64,000 nt of DNA from Rhizobium sp. Root1203. Its GTDB lineage: Bacteria > Pseudomonadota > Alphaproteobacteria > Rhizobiales > Rhizobiaceae. The DNA lies in the NCBI RefSeq assembly GCF_001424945.1, contig NZ_LMCW01000068.1, forward strand, positions 63,318 to 127,317, written 5' to 3'. The notes beneath the pieces are model-generated. The model was not told the DNA's origin, made no database searches, and saw nothing but the letters and a program-made list of their open reading frames with translations. The translations under genes and the position numbers were made by a program. Positions 23,446 through 32,645 of this stretch are shown here, piece after piece; the stretch's first letter is position 1; every line of letters starts with the position of its first letter.

Positions 23446-24741
23446 TTAGTCCTCAAACGGATCGGTCACAAGTATCGTGTCGTCTCGCTCAGGACTTGTA
23501 GACAGGAGAGCGACGGGTGCCCCGATCAACTCCTCGACCTGGCGCACATACTTGATCGCCTGCGCCGGCAGATCGGCCCAGCTGCGCGCGCCAACTGTCG
23601 ATTCCTTCCAGCCTTCAAGCGTGATGTAGATGGGTTCCACGCGTGCCTGCGCACCCTGGCTCGCCGGCAGATAGTCGATCTCCTCGCCGTCGAGGCGATA
23701 GCCGACGCAAATCTTAAGCTCGTCCAGGCCGTCAAGAACGTCGAGCTTGGTCAGTGCGATGCCGGTGATGCCCGAGGTGCGCACGGTCTGCCGCACGAGA
23801 ACGGAATCGAACCAGCCGCAACGACGCGGGCGGCCGGTGTTGACCCCGACTTCGCGCCCGACGGTCGAAAGGTGCTTCCCGACCGCGTCGTTCAGCTCGC
23901 AGGGGAACGGACCTTCTCCGACGCGCGTCGTGTAGGCCTTGGTGATGCCGAGAACATATCCGATTGCCGTCGGCCCGAGACCGGAGCCCGCGGCCGCCTG
24001 TCCGGCAACCGTGTTCGACGACGTCACGAAAGGATAGGTGCCGTGGTCGTTGTCGAGAAGCGCGCCCTGGGCACCCTCGAACAGAATGCGCGCGCCGGCC
24101 TTGCGCTGTTCGTCAAGCAGGCGCCAGACGTGGTCGATGTAGGGCAGGATCTGGTCGGCCACGGCAAGCAGTTCTGCTTCCAGCGCATCGCCTGAAATCT
24201 CCTCGAGGCCCATGCCGCGGCGCAGCGCGTTGTGGTGCGTCAGCAGACGCTCGATCTTCATGCGCAGCGTGTCCGGCTCGGCAAGGTCGATGACGCGAAT
24301 CGCGCGACGTCCGACCTTGTCCTCGTAGGCAGGGCCGATGCCGCGGCGCGTTGTGCCGATTTTAGTGCCGCTGTTGGACGCGGCATCTTCGCGGAGCGCG
24401 TCGAGGTCACGGTGCAGGGAGAGGATGAGCGGCGCGTTCTCAGCAATACGCAACACGTCCGGCGTCACGGTAACGCCCTGGCCGCGCAGCTTCTCGACTT
24501 CGGCCACGAAATGATGCGGGTCGACGACGACGCCGTTGCCGATGACGCTGAGCTTGCCGCGCACGAGGCCGGAAGGCAGAAGTGCAAGCTTGTAGCTCAC
24601 TCCGTCGATCACCAGCGTATGGCCGGCATTGTGCCCGCCCTGATAGCGCACGATCACATCGGCACGTTCTGAAAGCCAGTCGACAATCTTGCCCTTGCCT
24701 TCATCACCCCATTGCGAACCGACCACGACTACGTTCGTCAT
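23446..24741 (-). CDS. purA: Adenylosuccinate synthetase PurA
   Basis: A 431-residue cytosolic enzyme joining IMP and aspartate with GTP to form adenylosuccinate, the first committed step to AMP. The start VVVGSQWGDEGKGKIVDWL includes the GTP-binding P-loop and catalytic Asp; HNAGHTLV has the catalytic His. Further family blocks are GTTRRGIGPAYEDK, FEGAQGALLDNDHGTYPFVTSSN and GITKAYTTRVGEGPFP. Length is standard. It may be co-transcribed with the large membrane protein gene downstream, but a palindrome lies in the 60-bp gap. Confidence 0.98.
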   Translation of the reverse strand: MTNVVVVGSQWGDEGKGKIVDWLSERADVIVRYQGGHNAGHTLVIDGVSYKLALLPSGLVRGKLSVIGNGVVVDPHHFVAEVEKLRGQGVTVTPDVLRIAENAPLILSLHRDLDALREDAASNSGTKIGTTRRGIGPAYEDKVGRRAIRVIDLAEPDTLRMKIERLLTHHNALRRGMGLEEISGDALEAELLAVADQILPYIDHVWRLLDEQRKAGARILFEGAQGALLDNDHGTYPFVTSSNTVAGQAAAGSGLGPTAIGYVLGITKAYTTRVGEGPFPCELNDAVGKHLSTVGREVGVNTGRPRRCGWFDSVLVRQTVRTSGITGIALTKLDVLDGLDELKICVGYRLDGEEIDYLPASQGAQARVEPIYITLEGWKESTVGARSWADLPAQAIKYVRQVEELIGAPVALLSTSPERDDTILVTDPFED

Positions 24742-24939
24742 TCACGTCTTCCTGTTAAAGGCGGATCTACCGCACCCTGCTCAAACCCGCGCATCTATAA
24801 AACTTTGTTTTTGGGAAAGCGACCCTGTATTGCCGCCTGAATCGGCTTTTTACGTGACAAATCAGCTTGGCACTGGCTATTTGCCCGATCATATGAAGAG
24901 GTCTTGCGCCCTTCCCGCGCACGTAGGAAAGAATCGGCC

Positions 24940-25857
24940 GTGCAGTTTACCGCCTATATTTGTCTCGTCGTCGCAGCGCTTTGCTGGGGCGGCAACGCAG
25001 TCGCCGGAAAACTTGCCCTCGGACATATCAGCCCGATGATGCTGACCTCTCTGCGCTGGTTTCTGGCAACGGCCATCATTGCCGCACTGTCCGTCCCGCA
25101 ACTGAAGCGCGATTGGCCGGTCGTCCGGAAAAACCTGCCCCTGCTCTTCTTTTACGGCATTATTGGCTACACGCTCTTCAATGCCATGCTCTACTCCGCG
25201 GTAAAGTATACGACGGCGATCAATGTCGCAATCGAGCAGGCCGGCATTCCAATGCTGATCTTCCTGCTCAATTTCGTCTTCTTTCGTACCGGCATTTCGT
25301 TCGCCCAGATTGCCGGTTTCGCGCTCACGCTTTTCGGCGTCGCACTGACAGCCGCCCACGGCGACCTCGCGACCCTGCTGCAGCTCGGCCTCAATCGCGG
25401 CGACGGCCTGATGCTGATCGCCGTCGCTGCCTATTCAGTTTACACGATTTTCCTGCGCTGGAAGCCGCCGCTCGATTGGCGAACGCTGATGGCCGTGCCC
25501 TCGCTCGGCGCCATGCTGTCGGCGATTCCGCTGCTGGTCTGGGAGAGTTCGCAAGGCGCGGCTCGGATGCCCGATCAACGAGGCTGGCTCATCGCCGTCT
25601 ACACGGCAATCTTCGCCTCCCTGCTGGCGCAGGTCCTTTACATCAAGGGCGTGGAATCGATTGGTGCCAACAGGGCCGGGCTATTCATCAACCTCGTACC
25701 TGTTTTCGGCACGCTGCTTTCGGTTGCCCTGCTCGGCGAACAACTCCAGACATTTCATATCATAGCGCTCGTTCTGGCACTCGGCGGCATCGCCATTGCC
25801 GAAAGAGGCCGGCCGAAGAGCGCCGTGCCGACTTCGCCGGCATCCGCCATGGATTAG
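24940..25857 (+). CDS. DMT-superfamily (EamA) permease
   Basis: A 305-residue inner-membrane protein of the drug/metabolite transporter superfamily. Two EamA repeats are visible, giving about ten membrane helices: ICLVVAALCWGGNAVAGKLAL opens the first, and the second runs from about residue 155 through GLFINLVPVFGTLLSVALLGE. Such carriers export amino acids, nucleobases or other metabolites; the substrate is unknown. GTG 24940 behind AGGAAAG is preferred over the open frame back to 24904. The stop overlaps the convergent GNAT gene by 4 bp. Confidence 0.87.
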   Translation: MQFTAYICLVVAALCWGGNAVAGKLALGHISPMMLTSLRWFLATAIIAALSVPQLKRDWPVVRKNLPLLFFYGIIGYTLFNAMLYSAVKYTTAINVAIEQAGIPMLIFLLNFVFFRTGISFAQIAGFALTLFGVALTAAHGDLATLLQLGLNRGDGLMLIAVAAYSVYTIFLRWKPPLDWRTLMAVPSLGAMLSAIPLLVWESSQGAARMPDQRGWLIAVYTAIFASLLAQVLYIKGVESIGANRAGLFINLVPVFGTLLSVALLGEQLQTFHIIALVLALGGIAIAERGRPKSAVPTSPASAMD

Positions 25858-26699
25858 CCGAGTTCCAGCGTCGTCACACCGAAAACGCTCTTTAGCGGCA
25901 TCGATGGCGCTGTCCCACGATACATGCGGGCCGTTTCGAAAACAGGCTCCAGCCCCATGCCTGAAGCCAGAGCGACGGCTTCCTTGTTCTCGCTTGGGAT
26001 GTCGATGAACACCTGGGCACCCTTGGCCTCCGGCGCCAGCTCCGCGAGCAGCGCTGCGGCGCTGTCGGCATCCGCCGCAAAGAGCGGGCCAATTTTGTAA
26101 CCTTCGTAACAACGGCGGATTGTCCCGTAACCGCGAATTTTGCCGTTCTTGCGCACGACAGCGGTGCGGCGGTGCTTGCGCGCGGAACACCAGGAGGCCA
26201 CGAAGGCCGGTCGCGGAGCGGGAAAGACGGTCGCGTCATAGCGCAGCAGCCCGTCGACCTTGTCGGATACCGAATGCGCGATCAGCGTCGATTGCGGCAC
26301 CGACGAAATCACGCCGCCGTAGCGAACCGTCTTGTAAGCCTCTTCGAAGCCAACCTTTCGGTAGTTGTCCTGCTGCGCAGGGACGCCGTCGAGACCGATG
26401 CTGCGCCCTTCGGCGGAAGCGATACCGGCATCCCAGATCGCCTTGCCATATCCCTTGCCGCGAAAATCGGGGTGAACCATGTAGAGGCCGAGGAAGGCAA
26501 ATGCGTCCCCGTATTTGACGACGGAAATGGACCCGACCGGCACCTCGCCAAGTGCGCCGACGAAAAAGCCCGAAGGATCGGCGTCGTAGAAGGCAAGTGA
26601 ATCGTCCAGGCCCGGATTCCATCCCTCCTGACGCGCCCATTCGAGCACTAGCTCCAACTCACCGGGCCGTATCGGGCGAACGGCAAACTCCGAATTCAT
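25854..26699 (-). CDS. GNAT family N-acetyltransferase with YitH/HolE-type C-terminal domain
   Basis: A 281-residue two-domain acetyltransferase. Residues 1-130 are a GNAT fold with the acetyl-CoA motif MVHPDFRGKGYGKAIWDA. The C-terminal half (about 140-281) has the arrangement of the Acetyltransf_18 (YitH/HolE) domain: ARKHRRTAVVRKNGKIRGYG, then YKIGPLFAADADSAAALL and an end near MYRGTAP. The acceptor is not predictable. ATG 26699 is preceded by GGAAGG; the open frame back to 26777 is not conserved. Confidence 0.85.
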   Translation of the reverse strand: MNSEFAVRPIRPGELELVLEWARQEGWNPGLDDSLAFYDADPSGFFVGALGEVPVGSISVVKYGDAFAFLGLYMVHPDFRGKGYGKAIWDAGIASAEGRSIGLDGVPAQQDNYRKVGFEEAYKTVRYGGVISSVPQSTLIAHSVSDKVDGLLRYDATVFPAPRPAFVASWCSARKHRRTAVVRKNGKIRGYGTIRRCYEGYKIGPLFAADADSAAALLAELAPEAKGAQVFIDIPSENKEAVALASGMGLEPVFETARMYRGTAPSMPLKSVFGVTTLELG

Positions 26700-27105
26700 G
26701 CAACCTTCCCAATCAGGTCCACCGCAAGTGCGCACAGGCGGCATATTAGAGAATATTAAATCGGCCGCTAGGCACAACAGAACGAAGAAACATGTTCATG
26801 GCTGAAGCGATCTGCATCGATCGTCATGAGGTGCGAGACGGGAAGTCTTCGCAACAGAATCATCATGGAACAACGAAACTCCAATCTCAAGACAATTACT
26901 TAAGACAACATGAACCGGACGGCAGTCGGAAGAATTCGCTCGCGACGTTTCTGGGCCGGGCGAGCATCCACAGTCTCGCAACGTGAATTGAAAGTAAGTT
27001 GCGGCACGGTTGAGCGAGATACGAATATCTGTCTTGGCTCCAGCCCGGAGCAGGCTGCCGGGCACACGGACAGCCTTCGAAGGCTGTCCGGCGCACGACG
27101 TCGTC
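26700..27105. other. Intergenic region with tandem hairpins
   Basis: This 406-bp gap holds the promoter of the GNAT gene at its left end. At its right end are two hairpins, GCCCGG/CCGGGC (27043-27048, 27058-27063) and a perfect 24-nt palindrome CGGACAGCCTTC/GAAGGCTGTCCG (27067-27090), 15 bp past the stop of the hydrolase gene; they probably mark that operon's 3' end. The middle has no gene I can support. Confidence 0.55.
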
Positions 27106-27714
27106 TTAGCGGTAGGGCTCGAAAAGAACGCCGACCGCATCGATTTCGTTCGGCCGTATGTCGTGGCCGCCGCTGTGCCACTCCGTCACGACCGAAGCCT
27201 TCTGGCTTTCGAAATAGTCGGCCAGAGCCCGCGTTACTCCCGGGGGGCTTATCGGGTCGCGCTCGCCGGCGGTGATCAGCACCTTTCGATTGGCGAGCGC
27301 AGGATTTGCCTTGGGCCGAAAGGGAATTAGCGGATGCATCAACGCCGAAGCGTCGAACAGCCCTTTTTCGATCAGCACATTGGCAAGGATGTTGGCACCG
27401 TTCGAAAAGCCAAGTCCCAGTATCGCGGACGCGCGATGCTCCGCGGCGAGGTTCTCGACGAAACCGGCCATCTTGCCGGTCGCACGCCCAAGATCGACCA
27501 TGTCGTAGACCCCCTCGCCCGTTCGCTTGAAGAAGCGTGCCGCCCCGAATTCGAAGACATCGCCGCGCGGCGAGACGATCGTCGCGTCCGGCAGCAGTCG
27601 TCTTGCGAAATCGAAGAACTGGTTTTCATCGCCGCCCGTGCCATGCAAGGCAAATAGTATCGGCTTTCCCGGTGCACCGGCATGCAGCCGGTGCACGTAG
27701 CTGTTATCAGTCAT
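27106..27714 (-). CDS. Alpha/beta hydrolase (phospholipase/carboxylesterase, MhqD-like)
   Basis: A 202-residue serine hydrolase of the phospholipase/carboxylesterase (Abhydrolase_2) family. The oxyanion motif is FALHGTGGDENQFF (24-34), the nucleophile is S104 in GLGFSNGA, the acid is D153 in GERDP, and the base is H184 in SGGHDIRP. It starts 15 bp after the ring-cleavage dioxygenase gene on the same strand. In Bacillus subtilis, MhqD (same family) and MhqO (dioxygenase) are induced together by hydroquinones and quinones, so a role in quinone or aromatic electrophile breakdown is a reasonable inference. Confidence 0.87.
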   Translation of the reverse strand: MTDNSYVHRLHAGAPGKPILFALHGTGGDENQFFDFARRLLPDATIVSPRGDVFEFGAARFFKRTGEGVYDMVDLGRATGKMAGFVENLAAEHRASAILGLGFSNGANILANVLIEKGLFDASALMHPLIPFRPKANPALANRKVLITAGERDPISPPGVTRALADYFESQKASVVTEWHSGGHDIRPNEIDAVGVLFEPYR

Positions 27715-27729
27715 GACAATCTCCCCGTC

Positions 27730-28662
27730 TTAGCCTTCGAGCGGCTGCAGATGCTGTTCGATCAACGCGCGCAAATGCTGGTGCTGCTCCGGCAACTTCA
27801 ACGCTTCTCCGAGATGCGCCGTATCCTCGTCCCTGTTGAAACCGGGCTCGTTGGTGGCGACCTCGAACAGCACGCCGCCCGGCGTACGGAAATAGATCGC
27901 CCAGAAATAGTCGCGATCGATGACGGGGGTGACCTGGTAACCCTTGTCCATCAGTGCCTTCCGGACCTCGAGCTGCTTTTCGCGGTTTTCGACCGCAAAG
28001 GCGACGTGATGGACGGAGCCGGCACCGGGCAACGCCCGCGAAATGTTCGGCATCGTCTCCAGGTCCACGAGATGCGCGCCGTTGCCGCCTGGGATGATCA
28101 GCCGCTTTACGCCGTCACGCTCCTCCTGCAGTTCATAGCCCATGAACTTCAAAAGCTCGGACGTCGCCCCGTCGTCGCGCAGGCGCATGGCGACAGAGTG
28201 GAACCCGCGGATTGCATGATCCTCGCCGATGCCGCCATGCGTCCACGGCAGGCGGCTGTCATCCTTGACTTCGACCAGCGCAAAGCCGTCGCCGTCCGGA
28301 CCGGCAAAGTTCAGGCGTTTCTCGCCGAAGGTTTCATCGGTCTTCAGACCGCCTGCATTCAGCTTGGCGAGACGATCGCTCCAGAAGCCGATCGATCCTT
28401 CGGGGATCGAGAACACCGTCGTTCCGACCTCTCCCGTGCCCGGACGGCCCTGTGCCATCTGGGGGAACGGAAAATAGGTCATGATCGTTCCCGGCGCACC
28501 GGTCTCGTCTCCGTAGTAGAGGTGATAGACGTCGGGTGCATCGAAATTGACGGTCTTCTTGACACGCCGAAGACCGAGCGCATTGGTGAAGAACTGATTG
28601 TTTGTGCGGGCGTCCCCAGCCATCGACGTGACGTGGTGCAGACCCTTGATTTGATCGATCAT
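27730..28662 (-). CDS. VOC-family ring-cleaving dioxygenase (MhqO/LinE-like)
   Basis: A 310-residue two-module vicinal-oxygen-chelate protein. Metal ligands expected for the family are H9 or H10 in IKGLHHVTSMAGD at the start, a second His in GSVHHVAFAV, and a late Glu in GGVLFEVATNEPGF. The pattern fits hydroquinone-specific extradiol dioxygenases (MhqO, LinE), which open hydroquinone rings with Fe(II) and O2. I chose ATG 28662 (MIDQIKGLHH) with AAGGGG upstream. It is first in a two-gene operon with the carboxylesterase gene. No MarR-type MhqR gene is next to it. Confidence 0.87.
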   Translation of the reverse strand: MIDQIKGLHHVTSMAGDARTNNQFFTNALGLRRVKKTVNFDAPDVYHLYYGDETGAPGTIMTYFPFPQMAQGRPGTGEVGTTVFSIPEGSIGFWSDRLAKLNAGGLKTDETFGEKRLNFAGPDGDGFALVEVKDDSRLPWTHGGIGEDHAIRGFHSVAMRLRDDGATSELLKFMGYELQEERDGVKRLIIPGGNGAHLVDLETMPNISRALPGAGSVHHVAFAVENREKQLEVRKALMDKGYQVTPVIDRDYFWAIYFRTPGGVLFEVATNEPGFNRDEDTAHLGEALKLPEQHQHLRALIEQHLQPLEG

Positions 28663-28801
28663 GTGAGACCCCTTTCTGACCCGCCTCGCGGGCTTTCGAT
28701 GGGTCATAGATGAGCCTTAACCGCCAATTGGAATAGCCCCATCGGCCAGAACGCATTGTCTCCTTTTAGTAAACGATGCATCGGCATCGTTCAGAAGATT
28801 T

Positions 28802-29503
28802 TCATTCCGCCTGGGGATCGGCCGGCAGTTGCCAATCGATCGGCGGACGGCCATGGGACATCAGGTAAGCATTCGCCTGCGAAAAGTGACGGCAACCGAG
28901 AAATCCGTTGTGTGCGGAAAGCGGCGACGGATGGGCGGCCTTCAGAACGAGATGGCGCGAGGTATCCACAAAAGCTGCTTTGCGTTGTGCATAGGCGCCC
29001 CACAGCATGAACACCACGGCCTCGCATTCTTCGTTCACCCTGCGGATAACGGCATCGGTGAATGTCTCCCATCCCTTTCCCTGATGCGACGCAGCCTGCG
29101 CCTCTTCCACGGTCAGGACGCTGTTGAGCAGCAGAACGCCCTGCCCGGCCCAGTGTTCCAGAAATCCGTGGCGAGCGGGCGGGATGCCGAGATCGGCTTG
29201 CATCTCCTTGTAGATATTGACCAGCGAGGGCGGAATCCGGACGCCGGGACGCACGCTGAAGCAAAGACCGTGCGCCTGCCCCGGCCCGTGGTAGGGATCC
29301 TGTCCGAGAATGACCACCTTGACGTCCGCAAGCGGCGTCAGGTTCAGGGCGCGAAAATACTCCGACCCCTTGGGAAATATCCTTTTGCCGCTCGCCTTCT
29401 GCGCCGTCAGAAATGCCTTGAGCGTCTGCATGTAAGGATTTTCGAACTCCGCTGCGAGCGCGCTCCTCCAGCTCTCTTCCAGCGCTATGGTCTGTTCATT
29501 CAT
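28802..29503 (-). CDS. ung: Uracil-DNA glycosylase (family 1)
   Basis: A 233-residue base-excision repair enzyme that removes uracil from DNA. The catalytic water-activating D69 is in GQDPYHGPGQAHGLCFSV, and the leucine-intercalation loop with the catalytic His is HPSPLSAHNGFLGCRHF. Length and both motifs are typical of Ung. ATG 29503 has TGGAGG 7 nt upstream; the frame could extend to 29572 but the extra residues are not family-like. Its antisense strand happens to be open in the noeK frame. Confidence 0.96.
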   Translation of the reverse strand: MNEQTIALEESWRSALAAEFENPYMQTLKAFLTAQKASGKRIFPKGSEYFRALNLTPLADVKVVILGQDPYHGPGQAHGLCFSVRPGVRIPPSLVNIYKEMQADLGIPPARHGFLEHWAGQGVLLLNSVLTVEEAQAASHQGKGWETFTDAVIRRVNEECEAVVFMLWGAYAQRKAAFVDTSRHLVLKAAHPSPLSAHNGFLGCRHFSQANAYLMSHGRPPIDWQLPADPQAE

Positions 29504-29665
29504 GCAATTGCCTCCACCGGCGCCCCGCTGTACGAGCTTTCGACTTGCTTCGAAAAGGGAATTGGCAGACATTTTATTGGTCGTCAGCCGTCAAAATTTA
29601 GAAACTTTGTGCAGATTGCTTTCAAAACACTGACGAATTCAAGCGCATACGAGGGCTTATTCAGG

Positions 29666-31102
29666 ATGAAATTTGGGACAAGCGGGCTTCGCGGCCTTTC
29701 TGAGGACCTGAAGGGCCGTGCCTCTGCGCTCTATGCGACTGCCTTCGGCCGCTATCTCCTGGACAGCGGCCGGGCCAATTCCGGCGACACGATACTGATC
29801 GGTCGCGACTTTCGCGATTCAAGCCCGCAGATTGCCGTCAACTGCGTCGACGCGTTGAGCGAACTGGGTTTCTTCGTTGTCGACTGCGGGACGCCGCCGA
29901 CACCGGCGCTGGCTCTGTACGGCCAGCAGGAAAACGCCGCCTGCCTGATGGTCACGGGCTCGCATATTCCCGCCGACAGGAACGGCATCAAATTCTATCG
30001 GCCCGATGGCGAAATAGACAAGCACGACGAAGCCGCAATTACTGCCGCTGCCGCGGCTCTGGACCGCTCCGGTTTCGTCTTCACGCCGCGCAACGGCCAC
30101 GCCGAGGATCGGTCCGCGCAATGCCTCGCGCTCTTTTCGGATCGCAACGCGCAATTGCTGGACAAGGGAGCGCTCGCCGGGCTCAAAGTCGGCGTCTACC
30201 AGCACAGCACCGTGGCGCGAGATCTGCTGGTGGATCTGCTCGCGCACTTCGGCGCCAACGTCATTTCCTTCGCCCGTTCGGAAAACTTCATCCCGGTCGA
30301 TACCGAGGCTGTCTCCGAGGAAACGATATCGCTCCTCAAGGCGGCGGCCGAGGAATACGGCCTCGACGCGATCGTTTCTGCCGATGGCGACGGAGATCGC
30401 CCCCTTGTTACCGATGAGACCGGCCTGCCGCTGCGCGGCGACGTGCTGGGGCTCATCGCCGCCAACTTTCTCGGTGCGAAATTCGTCGTGACGCCGGTCA
30501 CGTCGAATTCCGGCATCGAGACGGCCGGAGACTTCACTGTAATCCGGACCCGTGTCGGCTCTCCCTTCGTCATATCGGGCATGCAGGAGGCGTCCGCTGC
30601 CGGCCGCAATGGCGTTGCCGGCTTCGAGGCGAATGGCGGCGTGCTGACGGCCAGCATTTTTTCCGTCAACGGTCGGAACCTGCGCGCACTCCCGACCCGC
30701 GATTGCTTTTTGCCGATCCTCGCGACCCTGTCGCTCGCAGCGTCGAGCAGACAGCCGCTGTCGGCGGTCGCTTCGGCCTGCCGCCTGCCTTTTGCGGCAG
30801 CCGACAGGATCGAGAACTTCCCCGTCGAAACAAGTGCTCGTCTGATGGCCCATCTGCGCGCAGGGTTCGACAATCTTGCCGCGTTTCTGCAGCCGATAGG
30901 CGAAGTCGGCGGCGTCAGCGACATCGACGGGCTGCGGGTGACGCTCCGCGATCGGAGGATCGTCCATTTCCGCCCCTCCGGAAACGCCCCGGAGATGCGC
31001 TGCTACGTCGAAGCACAGACCGAGACGGAGGCGGCCGATTTGCTGGCCGCCGGGCTCGGCCGCATCCGCCAGTGGGCCGACGCAAACCGATTGACGGCAT
31101 AA
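29666..31102 (+). CDS. noeK: Phosphomannomutase/phosphoglucomutase
   Basis: A 478-residue alpha-D-phosphohexomutase that interconverts mannose-6-phosphate and mannose-1-phosphate (possibly also the glucose forms). It has the start KFGTSGLRG, the phosphoserine loop VTGSHIPADRNGIKFY, the Mg-binding DGDGDRP and the sugar-phosphate site RPSGNAPEMRCY. In rhizobia such genes are named noeK or manB. Its product feeds ManC, encoded 22 bp downstream. The frame runs upstream through the ung antisense, but ATG 29666 is the family start and the longer frame is an artefact. Confidence 0.92.
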   Translation: MKFGTSGLRGLSEDLKGRASALYATAFGRYLLDSGRANSGDTILIGRDFRDSSPQIAVNCVDALSELGFFVVDCGTPPTPALALYGQQENAACLMVTGSHIPADRNGIKFYRPDGEIDKHDEAAITAAAAALDRSGFVFTPRNGHAEDRSAQCLALFSDRNAQLLDKGALAGLKVGVYQHSTVARDLLVDLLAHFGANVISFARSENFIPVDTEAVSEETISLLKAAAEEYGLDAIVSADGDGDRPLVTDETGLPLRGDVLGLIAANFLGAKFVVTPVTSNSGIETAGDFTVIRTRVGSPFVISGMQEASAAGRNGVAGFEANGGVLTASIFSVNGRNLRALPTRDCFLPILATLSLAASSRQPLSAVASACRLPFAAADRIENFPVETSARLMAHLRAGFDNLAAFLQPIGEVGGVSDIDGLRVTLRDRRIVHFRPSGNAPEMRCYVEAQTETEAADLLAAGLGRIRQWADANRLTA

Positions 31103-31124
31103 AACCATTCAAGGACACGCACAC

Positions 31125-32552
31125 ATGACGCAAAAGATCGTCCCAGTGATTATGGCAGGTGGCAAGGGCACGCGACTCTGGCCGTTGTCACGCGCAGCAG
31201 CGCCGAAGCAGTTCATCCGCTTCATTGGCGACCGAACGCTCTTCCAGGAAACGCTGGAGCGGGTCTCCGACCCGGCGCTCTATGCGGCACCCGTCGTGCT
31301 GACCAACGAGGAATTCCGCTTCCTCGTGGCCGAGCAGGCACGTGAGCTCGACCTGGCTCTCTCGGCGATCCTTCTCGAACCGATGGCGCGCAACACCGCT
31401 GCCGCGGTCGCTGCTGCCGCCACGCTGGTGCGCGATCGTTTCGGCGAAGACACGATCATGCACGTGCTGGGTTCCGACTACGAAATCGTCGCGGACGGCT
31501 CCTATTTCGACGCCGTGCGGACTGCCGCTGCCGCCGCCGCGGATGGCAAGCTGGTCACGTTCGGCATCAAGCCGACCGAGCCCGCAACCGGCTACGGCTA
31601 CATCGAAGGCGGCGAAACGCTGCCGAGCGGAGCGCAGACGGTCAAACGGTTCATCGAGAAGCCCCCGCTTGCCACCGCGGAAGAAATGCTGGCGGCCGGA
31701 GGGTTCTACTGGAACTCGGGCATGTTCATGTTCACCGCCTCGCGCCTCCTCGGCGAAATGGTCAGCTACGCGCCCGCCGTCCTCAAGGCAGCAAGCGAAG
31801 CGGTCCGCCTAAGCGCAACGGACCTCGACTTCATCCGGCTTGACAAAGCCGCATTTGCGGAAAGTCCCAACATTTCCATCGACTATGCGATCATGGAGAA
31901 GACCAGCAACGCTGCCGTCGTTCCCTCGCCGTTCAAGTGGTCTGACCTCGGCAGCTGGGACTCCGTCTGGAAGAGCGGCAGCCGCGACCCCCAGGGCAAT
32001 GTCGCAGCCGCCAACACGACCCTCGTCAACACGAAGAATTCGCTTGTCATGACGCACGGCGTTCACCTTGCGGTGCAGGGGATGGAGGACGTCGCCGTCG
32101 TCGCCAGCGAGGACGCAGTCTACGTGGGTCGGCTGCAGGACAGCCAGGAGGTCGGTGCCATCGTCAAGATGCTCGCCTCGATGCCGGCCACCTCGAGGCT
32201 GACGGAGACACACCCCACCTCCTACCGCCCGTGGGGCGGCTATACCTCCATCCTCAACGGTGACCGCTTCCAGGTGAAGCGGATCTTCGTGACCCCGGGC
32301 AAGAAACTCTCCCTGCAGAAGCACCATCACCGCTCGGAGCACTGGATTGTCGTCAGGGGAACCGCGGAGGTGACGATCGGCGAAACCGTCCAGATGCTAC
32401 GCGAAAACGAATCGGTCTATATCCCGCTCGGCGAGGTTCACCGGCTGGCCAACCCCGGCAAGATCCTGCTCGAACTGATCGAAGTCCAGACCGGCTCCTA
32501 CCTCGGCGAAGACGACATCATTCGCATCGTCGACGAGTTCGGACGCAACTGA
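31125..32552 (+). CDS. manC: Mannose-1-phosphate guanylyltransferase (ManC, with phosphomannose-isomerase-type cupin)
   Basis: A 475-residue bifunctional-type enzyme. The nucleotidyltransferase domain (1-350) starts with IMAGGKGTRLWPLSR and has RFIEKPP; it makes GDP-mannose from mannose-1-phosphate and GTP. The C-terminal cupin (about 360-475) is the type II phosphomannose isomerase domain with PWGGYTSILNGDRFQVKRI and HHHRSEHWIVV. Known as NoeJ/ManC in rhizobia. The cluster noeK-manC supplies GDP-mannose for surface glycans. Confidence 0.96.
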   Translation: MTQKIVPVIMAGGKGTRLWPLSRAAAPKQFIRFIGDRTLFQETLERVSDPALYAAPVVLTNEEFRFLVAEQARELDLALSAILLEPMARNTAAAVAAAATLVRDRFGEDTIMHVLGSDYEIVADGSYFDAVRTAAAAAADGKLVTFGIKPTEPATGYGYIEGGETLPSGAQTVKRFIEKPPLATAEEMLAAGGFYWNSGMFMFTASRLLGEMVSYAPAVLKAASEAVRLSATDLDFIRLDKAAFAESPNISIDYAIMEKTSNAAVVPSPFKWSDLGSWDSVWKSGSRDPQGNVAAANTTLVNTKNSLVMTHGVHLAVQGMEDVAVVASEDAVYVGRLQDSQEVGAIVKMLASMPATSRLTETHPTSYRPWGGYTSILNGDRFQVKRIFVTPGKKLSLQKHHHRSEHWIVVRGTAEVTIGETVQMLRENESVYIPLGEVHRLANPGKILLELIEVQTGSYLGEDDIIRIVDEFGRN

Positions 32553-32645
32553 GCGCCTTTGTCTTGAACTTATAAAGTTAGGCCTGTAACACCATAGTGA
32601 TCCCGCCGTTCGGCGGGCCGCGATCGCTGTCCCAGGGATAACTCC

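Noticed and set aside
28829..29665. Upstream extension of the phosphomannomutase frame through ung
   Set aside because: The family start (KFGTSGLRG) is at 29666; the added 279 codons are the antisense of ung and match nothing.
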